64,000 bases of DNA from Epiperipatus broadwayi (lineage: Eukaryota > Onychophora > Udeonychophora > Euonychophora > Peripatidae). The DNA lies in NCBI GenBank assembly GCA_028023455.1, contig JAQFVV010000036.1, forward strand, positions 3,378,452-3,442,451. Reading direction: 5' to 3'. A model generated the notes under the pieces. That model was not told the origin of the DNA and searched no databases. It saw nothing but the letters and a program-made list of their open reading frames with translations. Of the stretch, positions 48,276 through 59,829 are shown one piece after another; within the stretch, counting starts at the first letter, position 1; each line of letters starts with the position of its first letter. The position numbers were made by a program, and so were the translations under genes.

Positions 48276-48825
48276 TTTTTTAAATATACTTATATTTAAA
48301 ATATTATTAACTTTTTACTAATATACTGAATAAAAGATTAGATGAGATTGATTCACTCAGTAAAGCAAACAGAATAAATCATTTTAAGTAATAAAGAAAT
48401 TATAAATAATAACGTATCTTAAACCAACCATGACTTTATTTATACTCTTTATAAGATCAGAGTGTTTTCGATGTGATGATATTGCCAATATACTCAGCTT
48501 GCACATCTGATCTGCTTTTAAAATCTAATAAAATATTTTACTCTTAAATTTTAATTATCTATGTGGTTCTAGAATTTATACATCTTCTTCCAAATCCATC
48601 ATGTTACAAAGACGGTAAGATTTATCTTTATTTAGAATTATTAAATACATATCCTACAGGGAATGCAACTAAAAGTGAGATTATTACATGTTAGAACTTT
48701 ATGAATTCATAGGAAATCATATTAATATTTTTGATTTAATAGTTTTTATTATTTTGAATGGAAATTTACAATTTTATTATTTTAATTTGGGTCATTATAA
48801 TTTATAATTTTATTAAAATTCTAAT

Positions 48826-49043
48826 TATAAATTTATTTAAACGCACATTGATAAGTAATATTCATTAAGGCTGTAGCCTCACGCACATGCGTATAAAATG
48901 CGATAGTAGGGACCTCTACAGGTCTTAAACTACAAGCTTACTCTTTGGAATAAAAGGATTCCAAAGAGTAAGCTTGTGGTTTAAGACCTGTAGAGGTCCC
49001 TACTATCGCATTTTATACGCATGTGCTTGAGGCTACAGCCTTA
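48826..49043 (+). mobile_element. Foldback element F, copy 4, near-perfect 84 bp hairpin
   Basis: Tail tataaatttatttaaacgca, then a hairpin from 48866 to 49043. The arms run from taaggctgtagcctcacgca to ccaaagagtaagcttgtggt and back with very few mismatches and a loop of about nine bases (ataaaagga) near 48950. A possible target duplication, aattttattaaa, occurs before the tail and after the hairpin, but on the left it is separated from the tail by 8 bp. A transcript would form a long double-stranded stem. Confidence 0.82.
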
Positions 49044-49737
49044 ATTTTATTAAAGTAATTTGATGATTATTTTGTTGTGCTTATTAATGTCAGTAAATAT
49101 TATTTTGATTATTAATCATTGAATTTGTATTCCTCTCATCATCACTTGCAGTTTCAGAAAATCCACAAAAGTCACAATAATTTGATTTTATCATTATAAT
49201 ATAAGAGTACAAGAAGAATAAGATAAAAGTCACTTTATTAAATTTTATATTGCTGATGTTAAAATAACATCCATGAATAAATCCTTTCATTTTATCTTAA
49301 AATTAAGATTATAAAATTATTTTATTTCATTTTGGTATAAGATTAGAAGAGAACTTGTTTGTGTTATATGAGTTGTGACTAAATCCCTTTCCTATTCATA
49401 ATATTGTGAATGTAATCCTAGTATGTTTTAATTATTATCTAACTTATTTGATATAGTAAGGTATCATTTCAAATATAAAATCATATCTTATTATTGTTAT
49501 TGTCCCTAGGATCACATTCATTGTTGGTTTAAAAAATTAAAAAAAAAAACAAGATTGTATTGGATTATTAAAGAATTTATTTTAGTATATAATTTTTTTT
49601 CTATAGTCCAGGCTTTTTCATACCTGCACTTCAATATGTAATATACAGGGGTTTGAACTCAGACTTCATATGACCCTCAACTATCTATGCTATCTCATAT
49701 TGCTGACACAATTGATCACACACATGTTAAAAAAATA

Positions 49738-49797
49738 AATAATTACCAATATACATACTTCATACTAAACTAGCACTCATCAGTTGGTCCAGATTAT
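49738..49797 (-). ncRNA. Type I hammerhead motif, family S copy 3
   Basis: Helix I AUAAUC-UGG-ACCAA against UUGGU-AAUUAU; CUGAUGA intact; helix II GUGCU/AGUAU weakened; GAAG in place of GAAA. Probably inactive. Confidence 0.68.
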
Positions 49798-50474
49798 CAT
49801 CTCCATACATATTTACAATCAATGCTCAGCTTATATTAAGATAGCCAATCTTCACACTTTAATAGACAGGCTTCAATCCACTCCATCCCACAACTCTTCA
49901 GCCATCCATTTCATTGAATATCTGATGATGAAATGCTCAAAGCCCTCATTGGTGCCAACATTCTCATCCTACCAATGTTAACCATAACTCACTCTGATCC
50001 CTCATGTACAGGACATAATCCATTTACATACAAATATGAGGGACGGGCAGACCTTACAGCACTATATATTAATATATAATTTTTCTATAGTACAGGATTT
50101 TTTATACCTGCACTCCAATATGTAATATATATATATATTGGTTTGAACTCAGACTTTCACATGCCCTCAACTATTCATGCTATCAAATTTATATATTAAA
50201 GCATAGTGCTGTAAGATCTGTCCATCCCTTGTATATGTATGTAAATGGATTATGTCCTATATGTGAGTGATCAGAGTACTTATGGTCAACATGGATATGA
50301 TGAGAAAGTTGGCACCAATGAGTGGCTATGAGCATTCTATCATCAGATTTTCAATGAAATGGATGGCTGAAGAGTTGTGAGGTGGAGTGGATTGAAGCAT
50401 GTCTATTAAAGTATGAAGATTGGCTATCTTAATATAAGCTGAGCACTGATTATATATATATATATATGTAGAAA

Positions 50475-50537
50475 TGATACTCTGGACCAACTGACGAGTG
50501 CTGCTTTAGCACGAAATATGTATATTGGTGATTATTT
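50475..50537 (+). ncRNA. Type I hammerhead motif, family S copy 4 (core intact)
   Basis: Upper helix I ACCAA/UUGGU; core CUGACGA; helix II GUGCU/AGCAC closed by a G-C pair; GAAA; helix III AUA-UG-UAU (first A and last U are core positions 15.1 and 16.1); cleavage-site A directly before UUGGU. The lower helix I is partly lost. Confidence 0.78.
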
Positions 50538-50649
50538 ATCTTTTCAACATGTGTGTGATCAAGGGTGTCAGAAGTATGAAATAGCGTACATAGTTGAGGG
50601 TCATGTGAAAATCTGAGTTCAAACCCCTATATAAAGGATTTATTGTAGC

Positions 50650-51875
50650 AAGAACTCAGAGATATAAATTATTTAAAAAAATAATTATCTTGTCTGAAAT
50701 CTTAATTCTTTTAGAAAGCTTTATTTTACTTGAGATTTAACTTATTTAAGAAAACTTTATATTGCTTATAAGATTTGATTTACTTAAGCAATTTATATTG
50801 CTCAGAAGATCTAATTTGCTTAAGAAAGATTTATTTGTTTGAAGTAACCTAACTTTATGTATCTTTGCTGCATAAAATTGATATGTGTTCTGAGAGTATG
50901 AGAACTCTATTGTTTATTTCAAAAGCAGTATCAGAAGCAGCCTAATCCCTTGCTTTTCTGACCGTTTGATTAGCCTTACCCTTTGCTATTCTTATTATGG
51001 GATAGCCTAGCCCTGGGCTTATTATTACTATTATTAGCTTACACCTTGATGAGGTGATTTATTATTATTTCTCACCCTTGTTTAGCCATGCCAGATAGCC
51101 GCTCTTCACCCTCGCTTTGCTTTTAACAGGTTACAATATATATGCTATAATATTTAGATATTTGATTATTTTTTACTTTATTAAACAGATAAGTTTTGCT
51201 TATTTTTGGAAGTTTTCATTATTCATGTCAAAAATTGTTTTCCAATATTCATTAGTAATGTCTTTTATTAAAATGTAACCTTTTTACAAAATAGAAAATA
51301 GATAAATGATCATGATTATTTTGAACATTAATATATATACAAATATAATTTATATCTACAAATATAATTTAATATTTTGAACATTAATGAAAGTAAAAAC
51401 AAATCAATTTTAAATAAACCTTGTACTGTCTATTAATACAGTGATAGACTTATGGCTTCAAAAACTACCAATTTCTGGATCAAACTAGTCTTGTTACTTC
51501 TGTTGTTAAAATATCACATTATCTCCAAAGTATCTAACTAAATAATTATCATTTAATAAATATATTTAAACAAAGAAAATAAAACATCCCCAATAATAAA
51601 TAACTGAAATATAAATTAGTTACTCACTATAAATAAATAGTGAAATGACCATAAAATCTGGAATTACTTTTGTGCTTTGAATATAAGCTAGTATTTCTTA
51701 AGTCTCTACTAAAAGCTATGATGAGTGAGAGCAAATAATAATTTCAAATATAACTCAATGATAATAAAAAATAATAGCAACAGGGATATACTTTGTTAAA
51801 CAGCTTTATTTCAACCTTAAAATTAAATAAATAGACATATTCTCTAATATTCCTGTAGTCGAATGATTACGATTA
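50650..51875. other. AT-rich DNA, no gene seen
   Basis: Short local tandem repetition of ttgcttaag-type words at 50700-50830. A less AT-rich patch at 50960-51130 (tagccatgccagatagccgc) was not assignable. Confidence 0.4.
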
Positions 51876-51879
51876 TACT

Positions 51880-52620
51880 CCTCCACAAAGTGTTAAAAGC
51901 ATATAGAAACTAATCTCTACTTTGGGTAAGAATAGTATAGTGAAAATTACACTACAAAAGTATTATGCATTAAGTGGATAATGTCTAGTCTAATGAAAAG
52001 CCCAATTTCAAATACATTCTGCAATGCAATAAAATTTTGAGGGTATATAGAATTGGTTGTATGATAGCTTTATCAGACTTTAGTACAAATCACTGTAATA
52101 ATGAAAGGAATATACAAAGTCAAGAATTGTTAATAAAAAATTAAATAATTAAAAATATAAAAACAAGCAAGAATATGTAAAGTCCCAAAAAAAATGACAA
52201 TCCACTGGACTTGGGGGGGGGGAGGTAGAGCAGTTCTCTTCACCTTAATCTAGAAACATCTTCTATAAGCTTTAAAAATCAATCAGCAGCAGAAAATATA
52301 GTAATATAAAATCCCTAAATGTTTGTCCGTAACACTGTCACATGATATTCAAGTTAAATATTCTTTGTTAGAGGACATATTTTTCAAGGTAAAAAAAATT
52401 ATTTGTTCTACCATTAATAAACTGTAATTTTTGTATGAAGCATTTTATGCAAGGGAAGTAGTTTCTTCATTATATTTAAGAAGTTTTTAATTTGATTAGC
52501 AGCATATTATTAAAATCAAGTAATTCTGCAAAGCAAAAAAAAATTGTTAAAGTAGCCAATTAAAAAAACCTATTACAAAAACAACATCCCTAAGCTGGGT
52601 TCATTTCTAATAGAAATATA
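51880..52620. repeat. Dispersed repeat D, second copy
   Basis: Matches 7000-7720: gttaaaagcatatagaaact, ctaaatgtttgtccgtaac, gtcacatgatattcaagtta, gtaattctgcaaagc. It lacks the nested foldback of the other copy. The first 130 bp (family D head) also recur near 59140-59230, 59405-59510, 61170-61290 and 61450-61540. Confidence 0.75.
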
Positions 52621-52639
52621 ATATTCACATTCCCATATC

Positions 52640-52700
52640 AGTTTTTATCTTTTGCCTTCATCAGTGAGGATTTAAAATTCAAATAATATACTTACACATC
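52640..52700 (-). ncRNA. Hammerhead relic resembling family A
   Basis: On the minus strand UCCUCACUGAUGA and AGGC are kept (CUGAUGA at 52658-52664), followed by AAAACUGAUAUGGG. The helix II 3' strand and the cleavage site are lost. Confidence 0.4.
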
Positions 52701-53329
52701 TAGAAGCCATCTTGTACTCCTTTATTCTGTTAGGCTAATAACCTAAAATTCAAAAAAATCCCAAAGTTTTTAAAATCAAGCCAATTTGCATACATAGTCA
52801 TACACATCTGAGACCAAGTCACTTTCTATATACTTTCATGACTTCAACTTTATGTCATATGAAGAGTTTTTTTATCTTGGATAGAAATTTTTAGATAGCC
52901 AACATCACATGACTTTCTCAGCTTACATTGTGCTTGCAAGAATAGTTATCTTCTCTTTATTTTAAAGGCAACTATTGTAAACTTGATAAACAATGGTCAT
53001 CAGATGGTACAATGTAATAAATAACATTCTTCAGACCAGTTTTAGCTTTTGACTCTCAGTGCAGTTTTAATTGTGGATTCATTATAGATTTCAGTACATA
53101 ATTTAACTTAGAATAAATAAATTATGCATTTAGATTAATATAACTCATTATGCCAACAAATTGATGAGAGGTAAAAATTCAAGGTTTTACTTTCTTGTTT
53201 TAATCCATAACTTAAAATAAATAGATCCTTATTTATATTATAGCTGCCTGGAAAAAAAAATTCCTAATTTATTTTTAACTTATAAAATTTTATTTTGCCA
53301 AGCCAATATTTGAACCTCAATCAGGACAA
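52701..53329. other. AT-rich DNA, no gene seen
   Basis: No recognised feature. Confidence 0.45.
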
Positions 53330-53436
53330 CCCCTAACTGACTTTTAACTTAAAAAAATTTCTTTTGCCTGGCCAAAATCTGAATGCCATCCAAGGCATAA
53401 CAGGTCAATACTCTAACCATTACAACATGATCGTTT
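53330..53436 (-). mobile_element. tRNA-derived SINE fragment
   Basis: The minus strand reads TGTAATGGTTAGAGTATTG (A-box region, 53413-53424), then ACCTGTTATGCCTTGG, with a poor B box (GCATTCAGATTTTGG). A tRNA-like head that is not related to family S. Confidence 0.55.
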
Positions 53437-55240
53437 CCAACAGGCATAAATTATTTTGTTATTAAATACAAATACAAAATTGTACAAATTATAAATAATT
53501 TTAAATAAATACTTAATAGTGTTAAAACAAAATGACTAATTAATATTCGGATATGAATTAAATATTATCAGAAGTGAATAAATATAAAGATTAAAGAATA
53601 AACGTTTGTAAGCAACTTTGTCTTATTATCTAATGTTGTGTTTTTAAAAATATTGAAGATCTTGCTTTTAATACTTCTCTTTCCTAGAATTGTTTTAATT
53701 ATTAAATGTTGCCTACAATCCACAATAATATTCAATTACAATTTTTTCTCTTCCCCTTGAAATATCAATTTATTTCTCATTTATTTACAGAAACAGATTC
53801 AGCCATTTAAGAAAAAATATTTTTACTTAATTTGTTTTTAATTAAAAATATATCATAAGGAGAGAGTTCAATTTCTTATCAGCAATATCTATCTGAAACT
53901 GTAAAAAAAATATTTATAAACATTAAAACTTCAATAATTGCAAAAAAAAAAAAAAAATCGAGCACACATTCAAAATGCATAAAAAAAATATGCATGTAAA
54001 ATGTCCTAGAAGATTTCAAAATAGTTTATAATTTTAAAATTAAAGATCATAAATCATTTTTTCTATGTCCCTATTTCAATGCACTTTATTTATTTACCTT
54101 TATATTTATATTAATAACAGTTTCGGCTACAAAACAGCCTTCTTCAGAGCTGTAAATATATACATGCACCACATTATCATAATACACTAAATTACATTAA
54201 ACTAAAATTGTAAGCATATGTAATTGACTGGCCTTATAATATAGCAATAGTATATCTATTGGTCACACCTCCAAATTATTTTTAAATTCAAGCTGAATGA
54301 AACTTTTTTTTTTCAGATTCCAATGAGGTTTAGAAATGTCAGATATTTGGTCCATAACAAACCCTTCAATTCTTAAAAAGTAAAATAAACATGAAAACTA
54401 TTCAAATCTTCACCATGCATAAAAGCCTAATGAAAATGCTTTCTCTTTTGCTGCATCTGCATTATGGTATCCATGATGTTTTATGTCATATATTACATTA
54501 TATAACATTTCCATGATCACTCATTTATTCTACATAAATAAAGGTAAATTTTATGTATGCACTCACCTGTACAACATACTAATATTTTCATTTTTAAAAT
54601 TAAAATTATATGAACATGCGCATGTGATATAATAACAATTACCAGATCCATGAGCCATTTTCTACTTTTCTTTTATTCTATGGCTGTAAATAACTAGATA
54701 TCAATTTATCAACCAATTTTGGATGGTTAGCTGATAATGCATAAAGACCAAATTATATGGGATTAATAGTATATAATAATTAAAAATTATTTCTGGTAAG
54801 TATATTTTGCATATTAACTAATACAAATGAAGATACACATACATCTCTACTGAATTAACATTGTCCTAATAAATAATGACAATTAATATCAAAAAGTGGA
54901 CTCATTTGTCATCTGCAACATGGATTACTTTAATACTGAAGAGCATCATATTATTATAGTTTGCACTTGAAAGCTCTTTACGCAATTATTGCATAATAAA
55001 TAGCATTGCAAAATTTGATCTTTGCATGTTTGATATACAAAATAATTAGAAATTAATTCCACCTTGTAAATTTAAATTATAACCTGATTCAATAAGACTG
55101 TGAACTTCTTTAATAATTCAATGTCTGCCCTTGTAAATATAATTGTCTAATCTACTACCTATATCATATCATAAATAGCAATCAAAGGTAAATTCATTTT
55201 TGAGCTATAATGTAGATTACAGCTGCAGAAAAAAATTTGC
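53437..55240. other. AT-rich DNA with one hammerhead-like core
   Basis: At 54120-54147 the minus strand reads CTGAAGA, a GGCT/AGCC stem with loop GTTTTGT, and GAAAC, all matching hammerhead core positions, but no strand pairs for helix I. The rest holds no recognised gene. Confidence 0.45.
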
Positions 55241-55246
55241 TCTTAA

Positions 55247-56603
55247 CTGAAAGAAGATTATTATTATCAAACATGTAGATATATTGAATTATTACTTCAA
55301 GATATTTTAGGTTTTGGAGAATATACTGTTTCATCATCGTTTGATTTTGTAGATAAAATTAAGAATATAAATATAGATTTACATTACACAATTTGTACTT
55401 TTGATATAAATGAAATGTATGGATCAATAGATAGAATAGAGTCAATTAATATTATTTATAATGCTCTTGTTTCAAAAAATGTAAAGTCTGATATTATAAA
55501 TTTTATTATAAAAGTATTGCAGTTTATTGATAAAAATATTTATGTTAATTTTAATAATGAATATTATAAAATGAATTATGGTTGCTCAAATTTGTAATTT
55601 TGTTATATCAACATATGAAAGTAAAATTTTAAAATAATTGAAATATCAAGAAATTAAAGTATATCATAGATATGTGGATGATGTTTTTATTTGCGGAAAA
55701 CAAGAATTAATAATCAATTTATTTAATGAATTAAATGAGATTAAGGATATAAAATGGGTTATAACTAAAGAGAAATATAATTCCATAAAATTCTTAGATA
55801 TTAAAGTTACTCTTAATGATTACAGTTTGGATTATCTTATGTTAATTCAACCAATTGAAACTAGAGGTTTTATTCCATATGAATCACATGTACCTATGTG
55901 TCATAAGCTGTCTGGATTGAAATCATTCTTATTTTGAAATGAAAAATTATGCAAATATTCTAGTGATAAAATTAAAAATGTACATTTATTTGTTAATGAC
56001 TTGTTGAAAATTGGTTATTATAAAAATGCTATTGCTAATATTATTAAAGGATTTAAAAGAAATCAATACTATAATAAAATTAAAAATAAAAATATCAAAA
56101 TGAAATGGATTTCAATGCCATTTATATCAGATGAGCAGGTCAAGTTTATTAGGAAAATGTATAATGGTTTGTGTCATATTGCTTTTTTCTCTACAAATAA
56201 CACAAATAGATTGCTTAATAATTCTAAAATTCAAAATTCAAAGTTTAATCAAAATTCTATTATATATAGATTGATATGTGGATGCGGCGTACAATACATT
56301 GGTGAATCTAAGTGTACATTTGAGAAGAGAATAAAAGAACATATGCTTTTATATAATAAAATTCAAAAAGAGAATCAATATGGAACAAATGTAAATAAAC
56401 CTTCATCATCTGTTATATTTGATCATAATAAATCTTGTCAATATGGATTTAAATTTGATTATAAAAATATGAAAATTATTCAAATTGAACGTTGTCATAA
56501 TAAACATAAAATAAAAGAGGCTATGTTGATTTCAAGAAATCGTCAAATGTTAATGAATCGCCAGTCATCAAATGTTAAGATAACAGAATTGTGGGAAATC
56601 TGA
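55247..56603 (+). pseudogene. Penelope-like element: reverse transcriptase plus GIY-YIG endonuclease
   Basis: Three colinear pieces. Piece 1 (55247-55597) has ELLLQDILGFGEYTV and the motif A region TICTFDINEMYGSI. Piece 2 (55638-55937), after a frameshift, has the catalytic YHRYVDDVFICGK, then KFLDIKVTL. Piece 3 (56001-56603), after a stop at 55935-55937 in the same frame, has a thumb-like MPFISDEQVKFIRKMYNGL and then the GIY-YIG domain: IIYRLICGCGVQYIGESKC, FEKRIKEHML, ending KEAMLISRN. RT followed by GIY-YIG is the diagnostic order of Penelope-like elements. It encodes an enzyme that nicks DNA and copies RNA at the break. One frameshift and one stop make it defective, and the N-terminal part of the RT is missing. 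It is the only element in the window holding both catalytic domains. Confidence 0.92.
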
Positions 56604-56660
56604 ATTGAACTATGGGTATTGTTAAGGGTTGTCTCGGTTTGATTATTCAACGTTATATAG

Positions 56661-56692
56661 TTGATAAAGACTACAAAGTGTATAGTCGAAAG
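56661..56692 (+). ncRNA. Hammerhead-like relic after the Penelope-like frame
   Basis: UUGAUAA where CUGANGA would be, an AGACUA/UAGUC stem and GAAAG, 60 bp after the stop codon. Hammerhead motifs are known in Penelope-like elements, but two core residues are changed and helix I is not evident. Confidence 0.4.
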
Positions 56693-57319
56693 TACTTCTA
56701 AAAGAATATAATTTATATAAATTGTACTGTATTTTGATATATATATATTGATTTGTATATTATATATATATATATAACGGTATTGTAGCAATTTTTAGTG
56801 AATAGAATTTTTCGTAACCTGAAAAAGCAGATTAGATTATGGCAAATGTTTTAAGAAGACAGGAACATTAACTTCGAAAATGTTCTTCCAGATAATATTT
56901 TGAAAAAAAATCATATTCATCATATTAAGAATATTTTTTCTAGAATTGCTGTGGAAATTTCTAAAAAAATTAACAAGAATATGTGTGCACTTCATACATG
57001 TTTCATTCATTTTTTCTATTATCAATATTTTAACCAATTAAAAATGAGAAAACTTGTTAAATTGTAAGCTGTCCATCATTATTCCAATTTAATGGTTAAT
57101 TGCTTGGAATATCATGTGACATTAATATACCAGAAATAATAAATACCCCAAAATTTTCATCTCTACTATTATGCTAAACTTTAGAGGGGGAATAATCAAT
57201 TCTTTAGTGATTTGGGAAAATCATAATAATTGAGCATCAGTGGGACAAAGTGATTTGATTTTTAAAAACTTTTAATTAGAAAGTTCTTCATTCTATCATA
57301 CAATAGACCACAGAAAGTG

Positions 57320-57565
57320 TCCCTATTAAAGTAGGAGGATTTGCTATCTTAATATATATCTGAGCACTTGTAGCATATATGTGTAGAGATGGTAATCTGG
57401 ACCAACTGATGATTGCTGGTTTAGCATGAAATACGAATATTGGTGATTATTTATCTTTTCGACATGTGTGTTCAGGTGTATCAGTGTTATGAGATAGTGT
57501 GGAGAGTGGTGGGTCATGTGAAAGTCTGTGCTCATACCCTGTCTATTACATATATAGACACAGGT
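57320..57565 (+). mobile_element. SINE-like element S, copy 5
   Basis: Blocks gctatcttaatatatatctg, the hammerhead at 57392-57450, then ttatcttttcgacatgtgtg, and a tRNA-like end (gagagtggtgggtcatgtga, then gaaagtctgtgctcatac) with a decayed B box. No protein; the opposite-strand frame here is chance. Confidence 0.75.
57392..57450 (+). ncRNA. Type I hammerhead motif, family S copy 5
   Basis: Lower helix I GUAAUC/GAUUAU, UGG bulge, upper helix ACCAA/UUGGU; CUGAUGA; helix II UUGCU/AGCAU with U-U at its base; GAAA; helix III partly paired; cleavage-site A before UUGGU. The core is intact. Confidence 0.75.
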
Positions 57566-57569
57566 ATAT

Positions 57570-59130
57570 ATAAGCCTGTGTATTCCATCTATTAATTAAC
57601 TTAAAAAAATTATTCATAGTAAATGGGGAAAATGCTGAATAATTGATTTCCATAATATAGAAGTGAGTTTGCATTCTTTAGTTTATTTACTTATTCTCTC
57701 ATAATATATAAATCCTAACTGTGCTATCTTGTTATATTTTAATGCTGTTGAAATTGAAGATGTGGACTAATATATGAAGTGAAAGTGGACATCAGTGTCC
57801 TCTGGCTGGAAATAGCTACATGTTTTCCAATTCTTACACTGACTTATATTTGATTCATATAGACTCTGTGATAACTAATTATATAACTTCATACACTTTA
57901 ATATTCTAGCTTCAGCTGATCTTTAGGCTTTTGGAAAAAATCTTCAATTTTTTTGTCTGTGGAATACAATGCTTTAGTAATAAATTTAAGACATCAGCTA
58001 GTCTTAACAGTGTCTCTCTTATTGTGTAGAAAATTTTCTTTACTTTGGCTTTTATCATTTTTTTATAATGTCAATAAGCTTCATTAATAATCAATCTATT
58101 ATGATTTTAAACAAAACATCTTTATTCCAGATTGTTCTTTTTTGATATTTATAATCAGAAAGATTTTCAATCTCTTATTTTAAAAAAATTGCCACAGAAA
58201 ATATACATAAGAAGTATGGCGATAAGAATAAATTTGAAGCATCTATTCATGTATTCAGTTTTTCTATAATAATATGGCATGATTGAAATATCCCAAAATG
58301 TTAGCCATTCTTTAATTTCGATCTCTCTGGTAAACTTTGTATTGTTTAATCATAAAAAATAAAAAAATAGAACATAAAATATCAATTCTATGTAATCATT
58401 TAACAAGTGAAAAATATCTAATTGGCTGAAATTAACATTTATTATTCAAAGAAATCCATGCAAAGATAAGTAATTAAGTTATAATAAAAGGAGGGATGAA
58501 ATTCTTATAGTAAAATTATACAAGTTTCTTTTGTATCAAAGACAATATTTAAAAAAAAAAAACGATTAAAGATAGAGGAAAGAAGAAAAACATGGAGAAA
58601 AAGGATTATATCCAGCATTTTGGATTGACAAAAGTTTCAACAGATGATACATAACTTTAAAAAAATCTCTAAAGAACTTTAAATACTAACACTTATAAAA
58701 TATTTATTATAAATAATTAATATAATACTTATTAAAATTCTTTAAAAAAATTATAATTTAAGAAAAAAAAATCAATCTCATTTTGACTGGAAACCAGAAA
58801 ATTCATTAAATATTAACATCTCGACAGATAAAACAAAAACAGATATATAAATATATTTCAGATATTCGGTAAATGTACAATGATAATCTTAACTAATTAG
58901 ATGATTTATAATACACATTTAAAACATGTAATTAAATATCATAACCTCCACATGATTTCAAATTCCGTAGTTTCAGAAATTCACAATTTGAAAAAAATAT
59001 TACATAATAACAAAAGAATTAGGAATTTGTAAATTTAAAATTCAAAAGTTTGATGCATGTGCTCATACACATAAACACAATAATAAATCATTTTGGCAGC
59101 CATTTCTTAATCTTGGGTATTCAGCATGCT
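57570..59130. other. AT-rich DNA, no gene seen
   Basis: No recognised feature. Confidence 0.45.
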
Positions 59131-59139
59131 TTCAGTAAA

Positions 59140-59720
59140 ACATGTGATTTTCTGTAGTATAATTTTTACCACACTACTCTCACACAAAGTAGGGACTGGT
59201 TTATACATACTTTTAACACTTTGTAGAAGGCTGTAATTATAAAGACATGTAAGAAAGTTGTATGATCTCTAAGATGCACATTTATGCTGAACAGGCACTC
59301 ACATCTCTTACACATATCTTTATCATTGTTCTGTATATATAGATAGCCAATTATTAGTTTAATTGCTGTGACAAACTTACTGCCCTCACAACTTTCATAT
59401 AAACTACTTAAAAGTGGATAGAAACCAGTCCCTACCTTGCATGAGAATGTTTGGAGTGTAAATTACACTACTGAAATATTAAGTGGACAATCTCTAGTCT
59501 AATAAATGCCTAATAAAAATTATTAATATACTTCCATTAAGTGGTTTGTATCAAAGTTATGAGGGCAGTAAGTTTGACACATCAGTTAAACTGTCAATTA
59601 CCCATCTATATATAGTGAAAAGTGATAAAAATATGTATAAGAGAATGTGATCTGGTCCAACTGATGAGTGCTGGTTTAGCATGAAATGTGTATCTTGGAG
59701 ATCATACATTTTTTTCTAAT
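59140..59720. mobile_element. SINE-like element S, copy 6, inverted arms with repeat D inside
   Basis: A short minus-strand S fragment (59265-59400: ctgaacaggcactcacatct) faces a plus-strand S part (59545-59710). Arms match at actgccctcacaactttcat against aaagttatgagggcagtaag. Repeat D heads lie at 59140-59230 (minus) and 59405-59510 (plus), nested or interleaved. Confidence 0.65.
59648..59704 (+). ncRNA. Type I hammerhead motif, family S copy 6 (intact, covarying helix I)
   Basis: Lower helix I UGAUC/GAUCA, UGG bulge, upper helix UCCAA/UUGGA; CUGAUGA; helix II GUGCU/AGCAU; GAAA; helix III AUG-UG-UAU; cleavage-site C directly before UUGGA. Compared with copies 4 and 5, the outer pair of the upper helix is U-A instead of A-U and the lower helix is different yet fully paired. 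All core residues are present. Confidence 0.82.
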
Positions 59721-59829
59721 CTTTGGTCATGCATTTATAATTACATCTTTCCTCAAGGTATAAAATCTCTTCAAGAAGTATAATAACTACTCTTTCTTAT
59801 TGCATTGCCAAATATATATCATATACACC

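Larger units (their letters stand above)
49605..50645. mobile_element. SINE-like element S, tandem plus inverted copies
   Basis: On the minus strand a partial end (50180-50085) is followed by a complete unit (50080-49605); the two are in direct repeat with a 490 bp step (gtttgaactc at 49651 and 50141). A plus-strand unit (about 50195-50640) faces them, with matching blocks such as gaagattggctatcttaata and ggcttcaatccactcca in reverse. The plus unit ends in a tRNA-like part with B box AGTTCAAACCC (50616-50626). Both complete units hold a hammerhead motif. This is the same tandem-plus-inverted plan as element A at 5722-6600. Confidence 0.82.

Noticed and set aside
51040-51060. Hammerhead core near caccttgatgaggtg
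   Set aside because: The word is a short palindrome; there is no CUGANGA with a following helix II and GAAA.
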